64,000 bases of DNA from Zerene cesonia (GCF_012273895.1 NC_052113.1:3958195-4022194), one strand, 5' to 3'. Positions 13,195 to 25,810 are shown, counted from the first letter of the stretch. Numbers and translations are program-made. Notes: a model not told the origin generated them from the letters alone.

Positions 13195-13357
13195 GCGGTT
13201 TCACCTTCATTTCCTGGATAAAAATCCATCAAACCTTATATCCTTTCGCGGCTCGCAAACTATAACCAAATTTCACCTCAATCGGTTTAGTGCTTTCAAC
13301 TTGAAGTAGAGACAGACAAAGAGAGTTATTTTCACATTTAAAATGTTAGTAAGGATT
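13195..13357 (+). mobile_element. Family C short element, copy 2 (degraded)
   Basis: Recognised by 'cctcaatcggtttagtgctt', 'agagacagacaaagagagtt' and 'ttttcacatttaaaatgtta' in the family order. The left end is eroded ('gcggtttcacc'). Confidence 0.6.
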
Positions 13358-14086
13358 GAAAGTAGGACTTGTATATAAAATAAGGGACTCCAAATCATAT
13401 TAATGTTTAAATTAAGATAATTTCGTCTTATCGTTTGATTAATGGCCAATATTTTATGATGAAATTAAATCAAGCTGTGATAACAGTTCTCTAAGAACAA
13501 ATTGGATATACTTTAATATGAAGCTGTTACCCATCATAACACTGACCGTACATAATGATGCTTAACCTGAAGAGAGTTTACCATCCACTGAGACTTAACC
13601 AAAAATGATCGTTTCATTTATAATGAAAAATATTTTACGAGAGAGTGGAAGTATACTCCCATATCTCGCTCCGGTTTTTTATATATATTTATGTGCGATT
13701 TTAAATAATATCGTGTAGATAATATGGCATGTAATCAATTGCTTTTCGTTAATCTGTATGTCAGCTAGTAAAATTGATAAAATTTTTTGAGCTATTGGGT
13801 TCCTACCTGACAAATAAAATCTGTGTATAAATACCATACAATTACCATAATTCAGTACGTATATAAAATGTTTTATTCTATACACCTACACCCTACATCA
13901 GTATATACATATATTATATAGATACTTATATTGGTTACACCAAATTTACACGGATTAAATGAGATCGGCGGAGTACAATCTAAAAATAGATATATCGATA
14001 CTGTTAATTGCTAAATTGTTTGTGTGTTTGCGTATATTATTGTTGTGATGTGCTTGATTGCTTATCTCTGAAACAACCAGTGACCA

Positions 14087-14320
14087 AGTGAAGTCTTGAG
14101 TCCCCTAGTGGGGTATGGGGCAGATGATATACATCAGATTCACTGATTGATTTTCTTTATGGACAAGTAGGTGATCAGTCTTCTATGTCGAAAATGTCTC
14201 GATCTGGCTCCTACATTCTCCTGCCTCCTCCATTTTATTTTCGTACGTCCCTACCGGGAATCGAACCCAGGACCCCTCGGTTCTATGCTCACACGTTAAC
14301 CACTGTACCAAGGAGGCGGT
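14087..14320 (-). mobile_element. tRNA-derived SINE family V, copy 1, with target duplication
   Basis: On the minus strand it begins with 'gcctccttggtacagtggtt' (A box), then 'cctgggttcgattcccgg' (B box), and ends near 'ccccatacccc'. It is flanked by 13-bp direct repeats caaccagtgacca (14074-14086) and caaccagtaacca (14321-14333), with one mismatch. A close copy lies at 59438-59646 and a fragment at 22798-22860. The tRNA part looks Val/Asp-like, but there is no intact cloverleaf beyond the promoter region, so this is a SINE rather than a tRNA gene. Confidence 0.9.
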
Positions 14321-15391
14321 CAACCAGTAACCAGATAAGACTAAAATAAATAAAGCATGCATTTAAAATATAACCTACATGAGGAGTAAATTATCGTCGC
14401 TGTAAAACCAAACTGCCTACATGGAGTATAATTAATTACATCCAGGACTCGCAGTGCAGGCCAGGAGTGGAATTATTCCACAGATAATGCCATGCATTTA
14501 GAACTACAGCGACACCTATTGTACCGGGGATCTTGTTGCGGTAGTTTGGAAAACCTGTTTTTATTTAAACTGTCTATTAGTTGAATAACAATGTATGTAC
14601 AGGCTTCATTCCGTGGCCATCAATTTATATCAATTTATATTCCATTCAATTTATATTTTACTCACGTGGTACCTGAGTAGAAAGTAGCCTATGTGCTTAT
14701 TCATGTTATATTCTGTCTCCCTACCAACTTTCATACAATTCTGATTAAAATTATAATTATAAAGTCAAATACAAACCTATATTTATTATTATTATCCAAA
14801 TTTTGAACGTAATGTTTTATTGATACATTGATAACACTTGAAAAAATTTTAAGCGATTAACAACCAATACCCCAATACTGCGAATATCCTGTAAAACAAT
14901 AAAGGTAAAATACATAAAATACACATAAAAATTATACATAACCATCAAGGCGTGTGTGTATAAATGTGCTTTATTTTATCAATCATATATTAGTGAAGAA
15001 ATATTATTGATGACTAAAAGTTATCCATTATAAAGATGAGTTCCATTAAGTCAGTTTTTAAATAGAACCGCAACACTCCATTATGAGCTCGAGCGTGCCG
15101 CAACCACCTCATACATACGCATTCATTGCTACTTTATTCTGTGCCAAGATAAGAGCTAGAACTAAAAAGTGTGTTTGCAAGCCTCAACACTTCCGATTTT
15201 TGTACTTAAAAGCTGCATTAGACAAAATATCTGTATAATTTATAATTTCTAATCCTACTATAATCTGGATGTTTTCAAGGCGACAGTGAATAGGTTTCTC
15301 TCAAGCAGACATGTCACCACCTAGATCACTTCTACTTTCCATCAAGTAGACCTGTGGTCAAATGTCTGCTTGATCTATTATAAAAAAAAAC

Positions 15392-15571
15392 TAATCCTAT
15401 TAATAATAATATTATAAATGCGAAAGTTTGTAAAGATGTGTGTGTGTTTGTTGCTCTTTCACGCAAAAACTACTGAACCGAATGCAACGAAGCAACGAAT
15501 AGGCAACTTTTTATTCCGATACGCCTACGGGATACGCACTTTTGCGGGTGAAACCGCGGGGCGCAGCCAGT
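15392..15571 (+). mobile_element. Family A short element, copy 2
   Basis: Complete from 'taatcctattaataataata' to 'cgcggggcgcagccagt'. Compared with the copy at 31808 it lacks about 40 internal bases between the 'aaaactactgaaccg' and 'aggcaactttttattc' blocks. The short ORFs on it are incidental. Confidence 0.87.
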
Positions 15572-16011
15572 TGTGTTATAAAAACCACATCTATCATAAT
15601 CAATATTTCAAGCAAAAAACGATACCTTCAAATAGTTATAACTACACTAAATTTAGATAGAACCGCACGGGAGGCGTCAGCTTTTTTAAAAAAAGCAATC
15701 TTCAAAATCAGCCACTCGAAAGTTTTAAGGTAACTAACCCAAAAAAATCTGCCAAATTGAGTACCTCCTCTTTTTTGAAGACGGTTGAAAAGTAAAACGT
15801 TTATATACGTAAACTGTTATAAAATTAAGAATAATAGCAATTATTAAGTTATTTATATTGCACCAATACCGGGGCTATTTGATAAGACGCATAGGAATCC
15901 CTTTGTGTTAAACTAACAAGCGGAATTGAAGAGTCTGAAAGAATTACCTTACAATGCTATAGATAATCAAGAAGGTACAACAAGAGATAACCATTCATAT
16001 AATACTAGTTT

Positions 16012-16198
16012 AGAAATTAAAAACTTTTAAACGGATTTTAAACGCGAAGGGGAGACTTCTCCCCGTGACCACGCTCGCTGTAAAGTGTTCGAAACGTCGG
16101 GTTAATAATATAATGAATAAATCGCGTTTAAAATTCGTTAAAAAGTTTTTAATTTCTAAATGTATAATACTCGCGTAAAATCAAACACAAGATAATAC
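16012..16198 (+). mobile_element. Snapback retroposon (Penelope-like LTR?), copy 1
   Basis: Inverted-repeat element beginning 'agaaattaaaaacttttaaa' and closing with its near-complement ending at 16157, followed by the 3' segment 'tgtataatactcgcgtaaaa' and 'caagataatac'. It contains 'gttcgaaacgtcgggttaat'; CGAAACGTCGGG is a motif I associate with Penelope-like elements and their hammerhead regions. Flanked by a perfect 14-bp duplication tataatactagttt (15998-16011 and 16199-16212), as expected for target-primed insertion. The left arm is internally deleted relative to the copy at 52566. Family assignment is inference. Confidence 0.7.
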
Positions 16199-16203
16199 TA
16201 TAA

Positions 16204-16410
16204 TACTAGTTTTCCACACGGAGCATTGCCCGCGTAGACATAGGAAAGGAGACAGTCCCGAGTTTTTCTCCGCGTAGTTTCCGTTTCTTTGGGATTTCCA
16301 GAAAATAATTTATACTATGTCCTATGTCGGATCTCAAACCAAATTTCTTTCAAATCGTTTCAAGGGTTTTGGCGTGATTAAAAGACAGGCAGACAAAGTT
16401 ACTTTCACGA
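16204..16410 (+). mobile_element. Family C short element, copy 3
   Basis: 'actagttttccacacggagc', then 'actatgtcctatgtcggatc', 'agacaggcagacaaagttac' and 'tttcacg'. Its left terminus overlaps the target duplication of the snapback element at 16012-16198, which therefore inserted at the very end of this copy. Confidence 0.65.
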
Positions 16411-16632
16411 AAATGACACAGAAAATATAGATAATACTTGCAGTGTCATTGTGTTTAAAAAATTATATACGAGTATACTTGATGGACCCGCGTATCGAAT
16501 GGATTATAGGTAGTTTAACTTAGAACCAATGGTCTTTGTGGTGTTGGTCTTGACTATATGAGAATTGAAAAATTGTACTTTTGTAAAATATTAACAAACT
16601 CCCTCAACGCACCAAATTTCAAAACAAAATAC

Positions 16633-16937
16633 TCATCATCATCATCATCATCAGCCCATATATGTTCCCACTGCTGGGACACAGGCCTCCTATGAGGGTT
16701 CAGGCCATAATCCACCACGCTGGCCAAGTGCGGGTTGGCAGATGTCACATGTCGTCGAACTTTTAATTCTTGGACATGCCGGTCTCCTCACGATGTTTTC
16801 CTTCACCGTTTAAGCAGTGGTGATGTTATCCACATGCGCAGATAAATTGAAAAATCAATTTATTTCCTGCACGGTCTCGAACCCCGACTTATCGATTCCG
16901 AAGTCCGAGGTTCTCACCACTGAGCCACCACTGCTTG
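16633..16937 (-). mobile_element. tRNA-derived SINE family R (TGA-tailed), copy 1, with target duplication
   Basis: On the minus strand: 'agcagtggtggctcagtggt' (A box), 'gtcggggttcgagaccg' (B box), then 'aacatcgtgaggagaccggc', 'ccaacccgcacttggcc', 'cccagcagtgggaacatata' and a (TGA)n tail at 16633-16650. Perfect 10-bp direct repeats aacaaaatac flank it (16623-16632, 16938-16947). Tail and body suggest mobilisation by an RTE-type LINE (inference). Confidence 0.92.
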
Positions 16938-16947
16938 AACAAAATAC

Positions 16948-18511
16948 AACTTAACGTAATGCGCTACATAGTACATTTCGAATTCCGTATATTCTGGTTA
17001 TATTTGCATAAAATTGTAAAATTCATATTTTAAATTTTTATAGAAAGAATACACAAGCGGGAGTCTGGATGCAGAAGATATGTAAATCACAAATTTTCTC
17101 CGCAGATATAATATAATGTTCTAGCACACATTGTTTTTATCTACTTCTACTTTATAATAATGAAATTGTCTTATGCAATTATTAAAACAATTGCTTTCTC
17201 AAACCATACCTCTTGGAAGTATCTAGAAAGCGAGTTGGCATAGATCTTACAGTTCAATATTCCATTTTATAGCTGTTTGTTTCGTTGATGCTAAATCTTC
17301 TTGCTCTGCGTATGCTGAGACTGGTGTATTCTGCAAATTTATATTTTATTTCAGTGTTCAGCGAATAGCTATTCGCAGTAACCATTATCTTGGGTATTGA
17401 GACCCATTAAACTACGGAATCGCATCGTATGGCAGCTCGAGTGCGACCCGCTTTGTATGTGCTAAGGAAAATTTCTCGACTTTCGAGAATTTTCTTTATG
17501 TGAAAATGCATTTTTACGCTTGAATATTTGCTGTACCATATTCTTGTCTGTTGTTTTATGATGACCCGTGTGTAATATTGATTGAAACAAGACTCTAGGT
17601 AAATCGACAATTTAAATAGACGATCTCAAACTCAAAGTCAATCTTCATATATTTTGTAATTAGTAAAATCTTAATAATAGATCTTCGTCTTTGTATCTTA
17701 CTTAATTAGTCATTAAGAACAAAATATACCATTACTCAATGAATTACAAGACATCTGTTCGTAATTAAAACCACTAGTAACATTTAAATGGATACTTTGT
17801 AATCACGGCACATTAATTACGCGCCCCACAGATGTACGTAGGTGGAGAGGACATGGCCTAAAATTTGACCTAGAAATAAACGTCATAGAGTAAATATGTT
17901 TTGATGATCGTTTGCAAAATCCTTCATATGTTTCTTATTTTCATTCTTTTTTGTACAAAAAGATTTCTTTGTTTTAACGGACTTGACAGACTTATAATTT
18001 TTTTTTATCGCGTCGTTGTTTAAACCTATGAAACGCTCTTAAACCAGCCGTTTTATAAACATCACTGTTCAATAAACTCTTTGCTAAAGAAAAAAGAAAA
18101 GAAAACTATTTTGGTTGGCCAGAAATCTAAAAACCTTAATCGAGTCTAGGGTTTCTAAATCCTTGTGCATTAATTTTATTCGTGTCGACGGTGTCCACTG
18201 GCGAAGAGAAATTATTTTTAATTAAACTAGATAGAAATAAAGAACGCCTGAGATGTTTCAATAGACTAAGTTGCAAGCTCGATTCTTAATTGCTGAATAT
18301 TATTTCAATTACTTGTGAAAATAAATAGCTCCTTGATGATTGTATGCATTGTATTAAATTAATTGCTATTCCTTTGGTTGGAACTGTTGTTGTTTTTAAT
18401 AATAACGCGAATACGGGAGTGAAAAGAATTCTTATTTTTCTTAATTATTGGTTGTTATTTGTTTTATTTTTACATCATACACATTATTAAAAATAAAACG
18501 TAATATGCCTA
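16948..18511. other. AT-rich non-coding stretch
   Basis: No exon or repeat recognised. A short richer patch at 17810-17860 is not identifiable. Confidence 0.45.
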
Positions 18512-18674
18512 ATCTATACTAATATTATAAAGCTGAAGAGTTTGTTTGAACGCACTAATTTTCGGGAACTACTGGTCCAATTTAAAAAATTATTTCAGTG
18601 TTAGATAGCTCATTTATTGAGGAAGGCTATAGGCTATATATGTACCACGGGTGAAGCCAGGGCTGACCGCTAGT
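18512..18674 (+). mobile_element. Family D short element, copy 1
   Basis: 'atctatactaatattataaa' at the left, then 'actactggtccaatttaaaa', 'ggctatatatgtaccacggg' and the right end 'gctgaccgctagtaa'. Copies lie at 32554-32728, 53741-53888 and (inverted) 58129-58280. Confidence 0.8.
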
Positions 18675-19985
18675 AACATATATAAACGATAAACAGGTTA
18701 TACATTAACAATATTGCACTCTAAAACAGCAACAAGGTTTTATAAGCCGTGCTCAAACTTTCAGTCTCACGCATAAACTCTGCTACCATCTACTTCAGGC
18801 TATTAAATATGAGAAGAATAAAAACCACGTAACGATTATGTAGAAAATACATTATGAATTATAGAGAACGTCCACTAGATTATTACGCAAAATTCACATT
18901 GAAGCAAAAAAAATGAACATTGAAAATCAGACATCATTAAGCGACTTAAAATATTGTTACAAAAGCAAATATTACGCGTAACTTCAAACATAAAATATCC
19001 AGCATAATTGAAATTTGTCGCTTCCAAGTTCGTATTGTTAAAAGTCCTCTGCGTTACAAATTGACTTTCAAAGTCGATCCATTTACTTCCCACTTAGAGT
19101 AGAGACAATTCATTTTTCTTATATTTATTCGTTTTTATATGTCACGTTCGTTTTATCTGAGTCAGTTACGTGGGTGATGGTAATGGGTGGAAGCAGACGG
19201 AATTTTAAGTCAGCCGTATATTACGAAGGCTGCGTATAGAGTTTCAATGTTCCGACGTAACATATCGGGCTAATTCTTGGAGTGGCGTTGGTATTCATTG
19301 TTGCGAGTCGAGCTGGATTGGCGGGAATTGAGACGCGTGCAGACTTACGCTTCAAACAATCACAATACGTGGTCATTATATTTTCGGTTATATAATGAAA
19401 ATCTGTTAACGCTCGTAAAAACCTTGTGTATCATTGTAATATTAAAATTGACATTCCAAGATAATGAAAAAAGTGTAAAATTCAGTCTAATTTTATAAAG
19501 CCTTTTGTCTTTTAGAATTTTATAGTATCACGACTGAAACATTAACGTACAGATTTATGGATGGCACGAAGAATTTGAAATTATAATTTTTAAAGAATAT
19601 AGTCAAATACATAAGTAAGAATAAAATAGACAAGAATATCAAGGTCGGAAAGATAGCGGTAAATTAAAGTAATAGGAAAAGAAGTCCATGACTTTCCTGT
19701 AATAAGGAGCGACTACGCGAGTACACCGTGCAGGAAGATTCCGCTGTCCCTTTATCCCCTAATAAACTATAGTCCAACACTGTCCAAGCTATTGCATCAT
19801 CATTAAGGGTTTAAACCTTAATCTTCACTGGGAGCCCAGAGGGCTTAGTGGATATGAGAATATGTGTTCCTTCTTTATATCGTATACTGGGATGTTACTT
19901 TAAATATTTTAGTATATCGTACCTAGTTAAATATTTGTATTACAATGACCGGTGAGAGATTTATTGTAATCTTCATATAGTTCCA
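18675..19985. other. AT-rich non-coding stretch
   Basis: No exon or repeat recognised. The 73-codon ORF at 19277-19498 has no family resemblance. Confidence 0.4.
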
Positions 19986-20201
19986 GAGGCTGGTTTCCTT
20001 TTCCTCACCCTTTCCAGTCCATTCCTTCTTTCCAGTCATCAATCCTTTCCTTATCCTCTACTCCTTAAAAGCGGGCTTAGCTGAAGCGGATTAAGCTTAG
20101 CTCATTCGTAAAGGCAATGCCTCTGTGAATGTTCATGGGCGGTGGTGGTCGCTTACCAACAGGCGATCCACCAACTCAGTTGCCCGCTATGACATAAAAA
20201 A
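19986..20201 (+). mobile_element. SINE family M, copy 2 (5'-truncated, opposite orientation)
   Basis: Contains 'tggtttccttttcctcaccc', 'cctctgtgaatgttcatggg' and 'gttgcccgctatgacataaa', i.e. the 3' two thirds of the family with the A-tail on the plus strand. It lacks the 'gagctggcccaattcgtgcc' 5' region, as expected for 5' truncation. Confidence 0.8.
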
Positions 20202-22797
20202 GTACAAGAGATTGATTACGTCACTTTCAAAAATAGAATCAACTCTAAAACAAACGAAAAAGTATATTCTATTCTTAAAGATCTACTTAATTATACAATT
20301 TTAATTAGTTTTTGTCTAAAGTCTAAAGTCGGTTCACCTAATGCTATTACTAACAAGACATTTAAAATATTTAACGCTTACATACTTTGATGATACGAGA
20401 AAATCTCTTGCTTTTTTGCTGTTATTGTCGCATTTTATTCGATTTTCTGTTAACTTTTGCAAAGGAACCTTATTACAATTTTTATAATAACGAGTTGAGC
20501 CGACTTCATATAGATTGAGTAAAAATGGAATATGATTTTTATATAAGTTAGGGAATGATATAAAAATGTGTGTTTCGGATCATCGTAAAAGTTTATGGGA
20601 ATGCTAAAACGTGTTTTATATTTGTACTTAAACCTATCTGGGGAGGGCAGACGTATTAAACGACTTGATCCACTCTCTCTCATGTAAAACAAATATGCGG
20701 TAGATGCTTTTAGAATATATTTTGCTGGATAAAGCTTAGAGTTATGATCTAATGGCAAAATTTAGAGGATTAAACTCTTAGATTCTGTTTTATTATAAAG
20801 TGTGTTATAAATTTTCATGCAGCAGCCGCAGCCCCAGCCACATTTTTCGCATTTTGCCATCGCGTTTATATACTAAGAAAAATATTTTTTTGCTTTTATA
20901 AAACATATTTTCCATTTTCTTAATTATACGCCTACAAATTGATGATTATAATATACGAGAACATTTAAGTATTAAAATTATAGCTATCATTTATACTATA
21001 CCTACATTATATGCTATTATTGTTAGGAAAATATACGACCCAGGATAACAAGAATGATAAATGAGTTCTCATTATATCTGGAATTATAAAATTAAATTGC
21101 ATCGCACAAAGCTGCGAGATAACTCTAACTTATTTCAAGTTGAAACAAATGTAATTCGTCAAAGCATCCCGAGGTGCGAATTGGTACCTACATTTTGCGG
21201 ATTTATTTGATAAAATAAAATTGCCCAGCGTAATCAGATTGCGGGAGACGAAAACACGCTTTATTTGCTTTACTAACTTTTGTTTTAGGCCCTCGAATCT
21301 CGATTTGATTGCTGCGAATAATTTTTCATTTGTAAATTACTTTTGTATAGCTAATGCTGATAATAATTCAAGTTTTTTTGTTGGTTTTATTTAAATTTAC
21401 ATTAACGGATATCAATTAGTAAAAAAATATTGCTATTTTGTTTAAAATATCGTTAAAACACATCCAATAAATTATGTACCTATCTTACTTAGCAAATGGC
21501 CAAAACACAGTTTATTATAAATAGTCCCTAGGTGAAGTAAGCAGATACTAGATGCTCCTTACTTTTTACTATTTGTAGTTGAGTTTCCCACATCTTACAT
21601 TCACTATTATTCTTCACTAAAAGAATCAATCTTTTTCCAATACGCACATTTTACAAATCGTGAATCATTAACGATTTAAATTTTAATATACTCGCATTCC
21701 ACAAACAAAGCCGTTATAATAATTAAATTACATCGATCAATTGCTAGCGCCGAACGATTTAAATTGACTACCATAAATTAATGAACGAATGTGAAAATGA
21801 AACTCGTACTGCTATGTAACCAGGATGATTACATTGGAACGTACCGCAGTGCACCATTTCGGTCAAATGAGTCGTGATTGGTGTCGGATCTGGCGTGTAT
21901 CTTCTTTACGAGAGGCACTTGGCGCAGCTGTCAAATAAACAATTCAAATCAATGCCATTATTTACCTACATTCCTTGCTTGTTTTTTTTATAATGACTAA
22001 TAATATATCTAAATTTTTTTATGTTATTTTGGGAATTTCCTTTGACTACACAGGTTCATGGAAATGAAATGAAAAATTATTTTTTTCTCTAGCCTCTTAA
22101 AATTATCTAGATACAAAATTACCATGAAGCTACTTTTTTGAACTTTTCACCAGATGTGAGGTTTTTATTGCTAAATGATTTTATATGTCATAATGTAGTC
22201 TCTTTATTGTAAAATTAGAAGTGTGCTTTCATATCAATATTCTTAATGAAATCATGGAAATATTTCAAATGGGTTGCTTATATTTACTCGCACAGAAAGA
22301 GTATAATCAAATTCTGTCCAGGCTCAAAAAACTTCTCAACCATTTGCATATAAAAATGCCAACATAAGTAACAACTAATTGATTACAATTTTTCGCATTC
22401 TATGTTGTGAGTGACAGGAAATGTCGTAATTTGTTTAATAAGTGTCACCTTTAATATTACCTTCTGCCAAGTTCTGAGTGAAAATTTTATCATAAACGAA
22501 ATACGAATATGGTTTGCAATCTCTGCCTACGTCGGTTCCATTATTAAATACGAATCGATAACTGAATAATTTATTTCTACCTTCACAAATTAATATTTCT
22601 TTACCGAGGTGGAGTTATTTAAATTAGAAACTGTCTTGGGGATGGTTTCAATTTGATTTGCACGCTCATTTGAACAAAATTACTAAATATTTATAGATAT
22701 TACGGAAAATAAATGTAGATGCTTTATATTGCTGTTATTATTTTTCGTTTTCTACAATTTTACGAACCTAACGACACTTACAACAATATGTCAATAC
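20202..22797. other. AT-rich non-coding stretch
   Basis: Nothing recognisable as an exon or repeat. One moderately GC-rich patch at 21825-21945 does not give a recognisable peptide. Confidence 0.4.
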
Positions 22798-22860
22798 CCG
22801 TGTCCCTTGTGGGGCGGATGGTATTCATCTGTTTCACTGATCGATTGTCTTTATATTTAC
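22798..22860 (-). mobile_element. SINE family V fragment
   Basis: 'ggggcggatggtattcatct' and 'gtttcactgatcgattgtct' match the 3' part of the copies at 14087 and 59438. The tRNA-like part is absent. Confidence 0.65.
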
Positions 22861-22976
22861 TTATTTTTAACACGCTTTTATTAGCTTCACTTGTATTTTT
22901 TGTATGTATGTAACTCACACCCGTTTTTCTCCCACTTCCCGCGAACCGATTTCATTCAAACTTTGTACACTTATTA

Positions 22977-23976
22977 NNNNNNNNNNNNNNNNNNNNNNNN
23001 NNNNNNNNNNNNNNNNNNNNNNNNNNNNNNNNNNNNNNNNNNNNNNNNNNNNNNNNNNNNNNNNNNNNNNNNNNNNNNNNNNNNNNNNNNNNNNNNNNNN
23101 NNNNNNNNNNNNNNNNNNNNNNNNNNNNNNNNNNNNNNNNNNNNNNNNNNNNNNNNNNNNNNNNNNNNNNNNNNNNNNNNNNNNNNNNNNNNNNNNNNNN
23201 NNNNNNNNNNNNNNNNNNNNNNNNNNNNNNNNNNNNNNNNNNNNNNNNNNNNNNNNNNNNNNNNNNNNNNNNNNNNNNNNNNNNNNNNNNNNNNNNNNNN
23301 NNNNNNNNNNNNNNNNNNNNNNNNNNNNNNNNNNNNNNNNNNNNNNNNNNNNNNNNNNNNNNNNNNNNNNNNNNNNNNNNNNNNNNNNNNNNNNNNNNNN
23401 NNNNNNNNNNNNNNNNNNNNNNNNNNNNNNNNNNNNNNNNNNNNNNNNNNNNNNNNNNNNNNNNNNNNNNNNNNNNNNNNNNNNNNNNNNNNNNNNNNNN
23501 NNNNNNNNNNNNNNNNNNNNNNNNNNNNNNNNNNNNNNNNNNNNNNNNNNNNNNNNNNNNNNNNNNNNNNNNNNNNNNNNNNNNNNNNNNNNNNNNNNNN
23601 NNNNNNNNNNNNNNNNNNNNNNNNNNNNNNNNNNNNNNNNNNNNNNNNNNNNNNNNNNNNNNNNNNNNNNNNNNNNNNNNNNNNNNNNNNNNNNNNNNNN
23701 NNNNNNNNNNNNNNNNNNNNNNNNNNNNNNNNNNNNNNNNNNNNNNNNNNNNNNNNNNNNNNNNNNNNNNNNNNNNNNNNNNNNNNNNNNNNNNNNNNNN
23801 NNNNNNNNNNNNNNNNNNNNNNNNNNNNNNNNNNNNNNNNNNNNNNNNNNNNNNNNNNNNNNNNNNNNNNNNNNNNNNNNNNNNNNNNNNNNNNNNNNNN
23901 NNNNNNNNNNNNNNNNNNNNNNNNNNNNNNNNNNNNNNNNNNNNNNNNNNNNNNNNNNNNNNNNNNNNNNNNNNNN
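22977..23976. other. Assembly gap (1000 N)
   Basis: Exactly 1000 N. The left edge ends in 'gaaccgatttcattcaaact', which resembles the start of another dispersed lepidopteran repeat, so the gap probably lies in a repeat. Confidence 0.98.
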
Positions 23977-24660
23977 TTAAAAATTATTTTATGGTTTTTA
24001 GTTTGATGTGCTTGAAAAGCGTGTTTTTTAGTTTTTTTAAACTATATTTTATTTACTTACAACAATAGGTTTACACGAATATTTTTGTGAGTTTGCTTTA
24101 AGATAAACATATTTTGCGTGTCCTTCACTGTGTGGTTAATAATTCTAATCAGGTGGGTATAATGTCTGAATATATTGATCTAAAAAAATATTTTCCGAAT
24201 TAATTTAATTGGTACGTAATATTAAACAACGTGTTATTACTGAAAGAAAAATGTTCTAAAAAATAAATTTAGTTTTTTTCAAAACAACGTTAAACCACAA
24301 TAGTTCAATTAGTACATGTTGCCAAGTCGACATTATAATATCGGCTCATTAATATATTTTATAATTTGTATTCATTGTGTATTTAAATGTAATAAAATTC
24401 AAGAAATAGTCAAGTGAATTGTAATAAATACTGAAGGTTGGAGTACAATATTTTTCCCTGTCACATTGCTTTTTGGTCGATCTTAGATTCATACGTGATC
24501 CACATTGTAATACTTTGTGAGATTTATCTTGCTCAACGACTTGGACAGAATGTGTTATATTAGTATGAAATTTTTATCCAATGCTATGTTTGTATTTCTT
24601 TTAAAATTGAAAATGTACCTAGCCAACCACTTTAGCTTGAATAGGCCATTTTGGATCGAA

Positions 24661-24944
24661 CAGCAGTGGTGGCTCAGTGGTGAGAACCTCGAACTTCAAA
24701 ATCGATAAGTCGAGGTTCAAGACTGGGCGAGCGTGCAGGAAGTAAATCGATTTTTCAATTTATCTGCGCATGTAGATATCACCACTGCTTTAAACGGTGA
24801 AGGAAAACATCGTGAGGAAACCGGCATGTCCGTGAATGAAAAGTTCGACGACACGTGACATCTGCCAACCCGCACTTGGCGTGGTGGCCCTCATAGGAGG
24901 CCTGTGTCCCAGCAGTGGGAACATATATGGGCTGATGATGATGA
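24661..24944 (+). mobile_element. SINE family R, copy 2
   Basis: Same order as 16633-16937 on the plus strand: 'ggtggctcagtggtgagaac', 'gtcgaggttcaagactggg', 'ggaaaacatcgtgaggaaac', 'ccagcagtgggaacatatat' and 'gggctgatgatgatga'. A short possible duplication 'atcgaa' lies on each side. It lacks about 15 bases before 'ccctcataggaggcc' relative to copy 1. Confidence 0.9.
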
Positions 24945-25771
24945 ATCGAACTTCTTTGTCTCTCACCTTTTATAGCTATAAATTATAAAGGAACAATTTA
25001 TTGCGTCTCTGATCTCGGACATATACATCATTTTAATAATAGTTATTAAGGCTTGATTTGAACCACCAGAAGTGGAATCAATGAACAATTTTATTTTTGA
25101 CACTTATTTTGTGGAAAGTTTATTTCCATTTGTCAACTATTCTTTAAATAATTACTGTGCTATGACATGTGAGTTCGGTATTATTCGTGAAATCTGTTTA
25201 TCTTTAATAGAAACACTAGTTAAACTTATTTACATAGAACGAAATTCTGAACGTTTTGAGGTGTTAATAATAAAATCGAACATAAAAGCAACTTTTTTTG
25301 TAAAATAAGTAGTAATTCACATTAACGTCTCATTGCTGTACATTCAACCGTACTTAGACCGCCGGCTTACGCACACGCGTAAAATAAATCTCCAAGTCAA
25401 TGAAAACCCTTGCCACAGTAAATTAGCTGAATGATAGTCATTAAACAGTCCGTACTTCTCACAATTTCGCAAACTCCACCTAACTGAGGTTTGACGAGTG
25501 TAGGACAAAGTTAAATGGAAAAGTTTTGTAGGCGTTACGCCCTTTGGGAATTATCCTTCTGGTGGCTTTTTAAAAGTTTCCCTCCATACAAGAAATCATG
25601 GTGGCTAGCACGGAAGCTAGCGTGGTTGGTGAGTGGATTTTTAAGGCAAGCATTTCTATTTATTACTTTAAGTAATGCTCTGCGGTAAAATCGTTTGGAT
25701 TTAGATACCGGTTTAGGTATATTATTAAATTTAAATCTATTTTAAAACGTCCTTCTTCAAGTATCGTGCTT

Positions 25772-25775
<4 letters not shown>
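24945..25775. other. Non-coding stretch with one possible start exon
   Basis: Mostly featureless. A possible short start exon at 25598-25628 is described separately. Confidence 0.4.
25598..25628 (+). CDS. Possible short first coding exon (speculative)
   Basis: 'gaaatcATGG' gives a reasonable start context. Ten codons follow (MVASTEASVV) plus one base, then a good donor 'gtgagtgg' (GT at 25629-25630). The surrounding 25540-25640 segment is less AT-rich than its neighbours. I do not recognise the peptide and see no downstream partner exon in the window. It could equally be a chance ATG before a GTGAGT. Confidence 0.2.

Positions 25776-25776
<1 letters not shown>

Positions 25777-25805
<29 letters not shown>
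25777..25805. repeat. (TA)n microsatellite
   Basis: Uninterrupted TA dinucleotides, about 14 units. Confidence 0.95.

Positions 25806-25810
<5 letters not shown>

Noticed and set aside
14220..14320. tRNA gene on the minus strand (also near 59590-59640, 11190-11270, 26880-26950, 16870-16930)
   Set aside because: A and B boxes are present, but the cloverleaf is incomplete and the sequences extend into repeated SINE bodies with target duplications.
16012..16198. Intact hammerhead ribozyme in the snapback element
   Set aside because: GAAAC and GTC are present, but the CUGANGA core is not (the sequence reads ctgtaaag), so a functional ribozyme cannot be supported.
25777..25805. CRISPR-like or satellite array
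   Set aside because: Simple dinucleotide repeat; no spaced repeats anywhere in the window.
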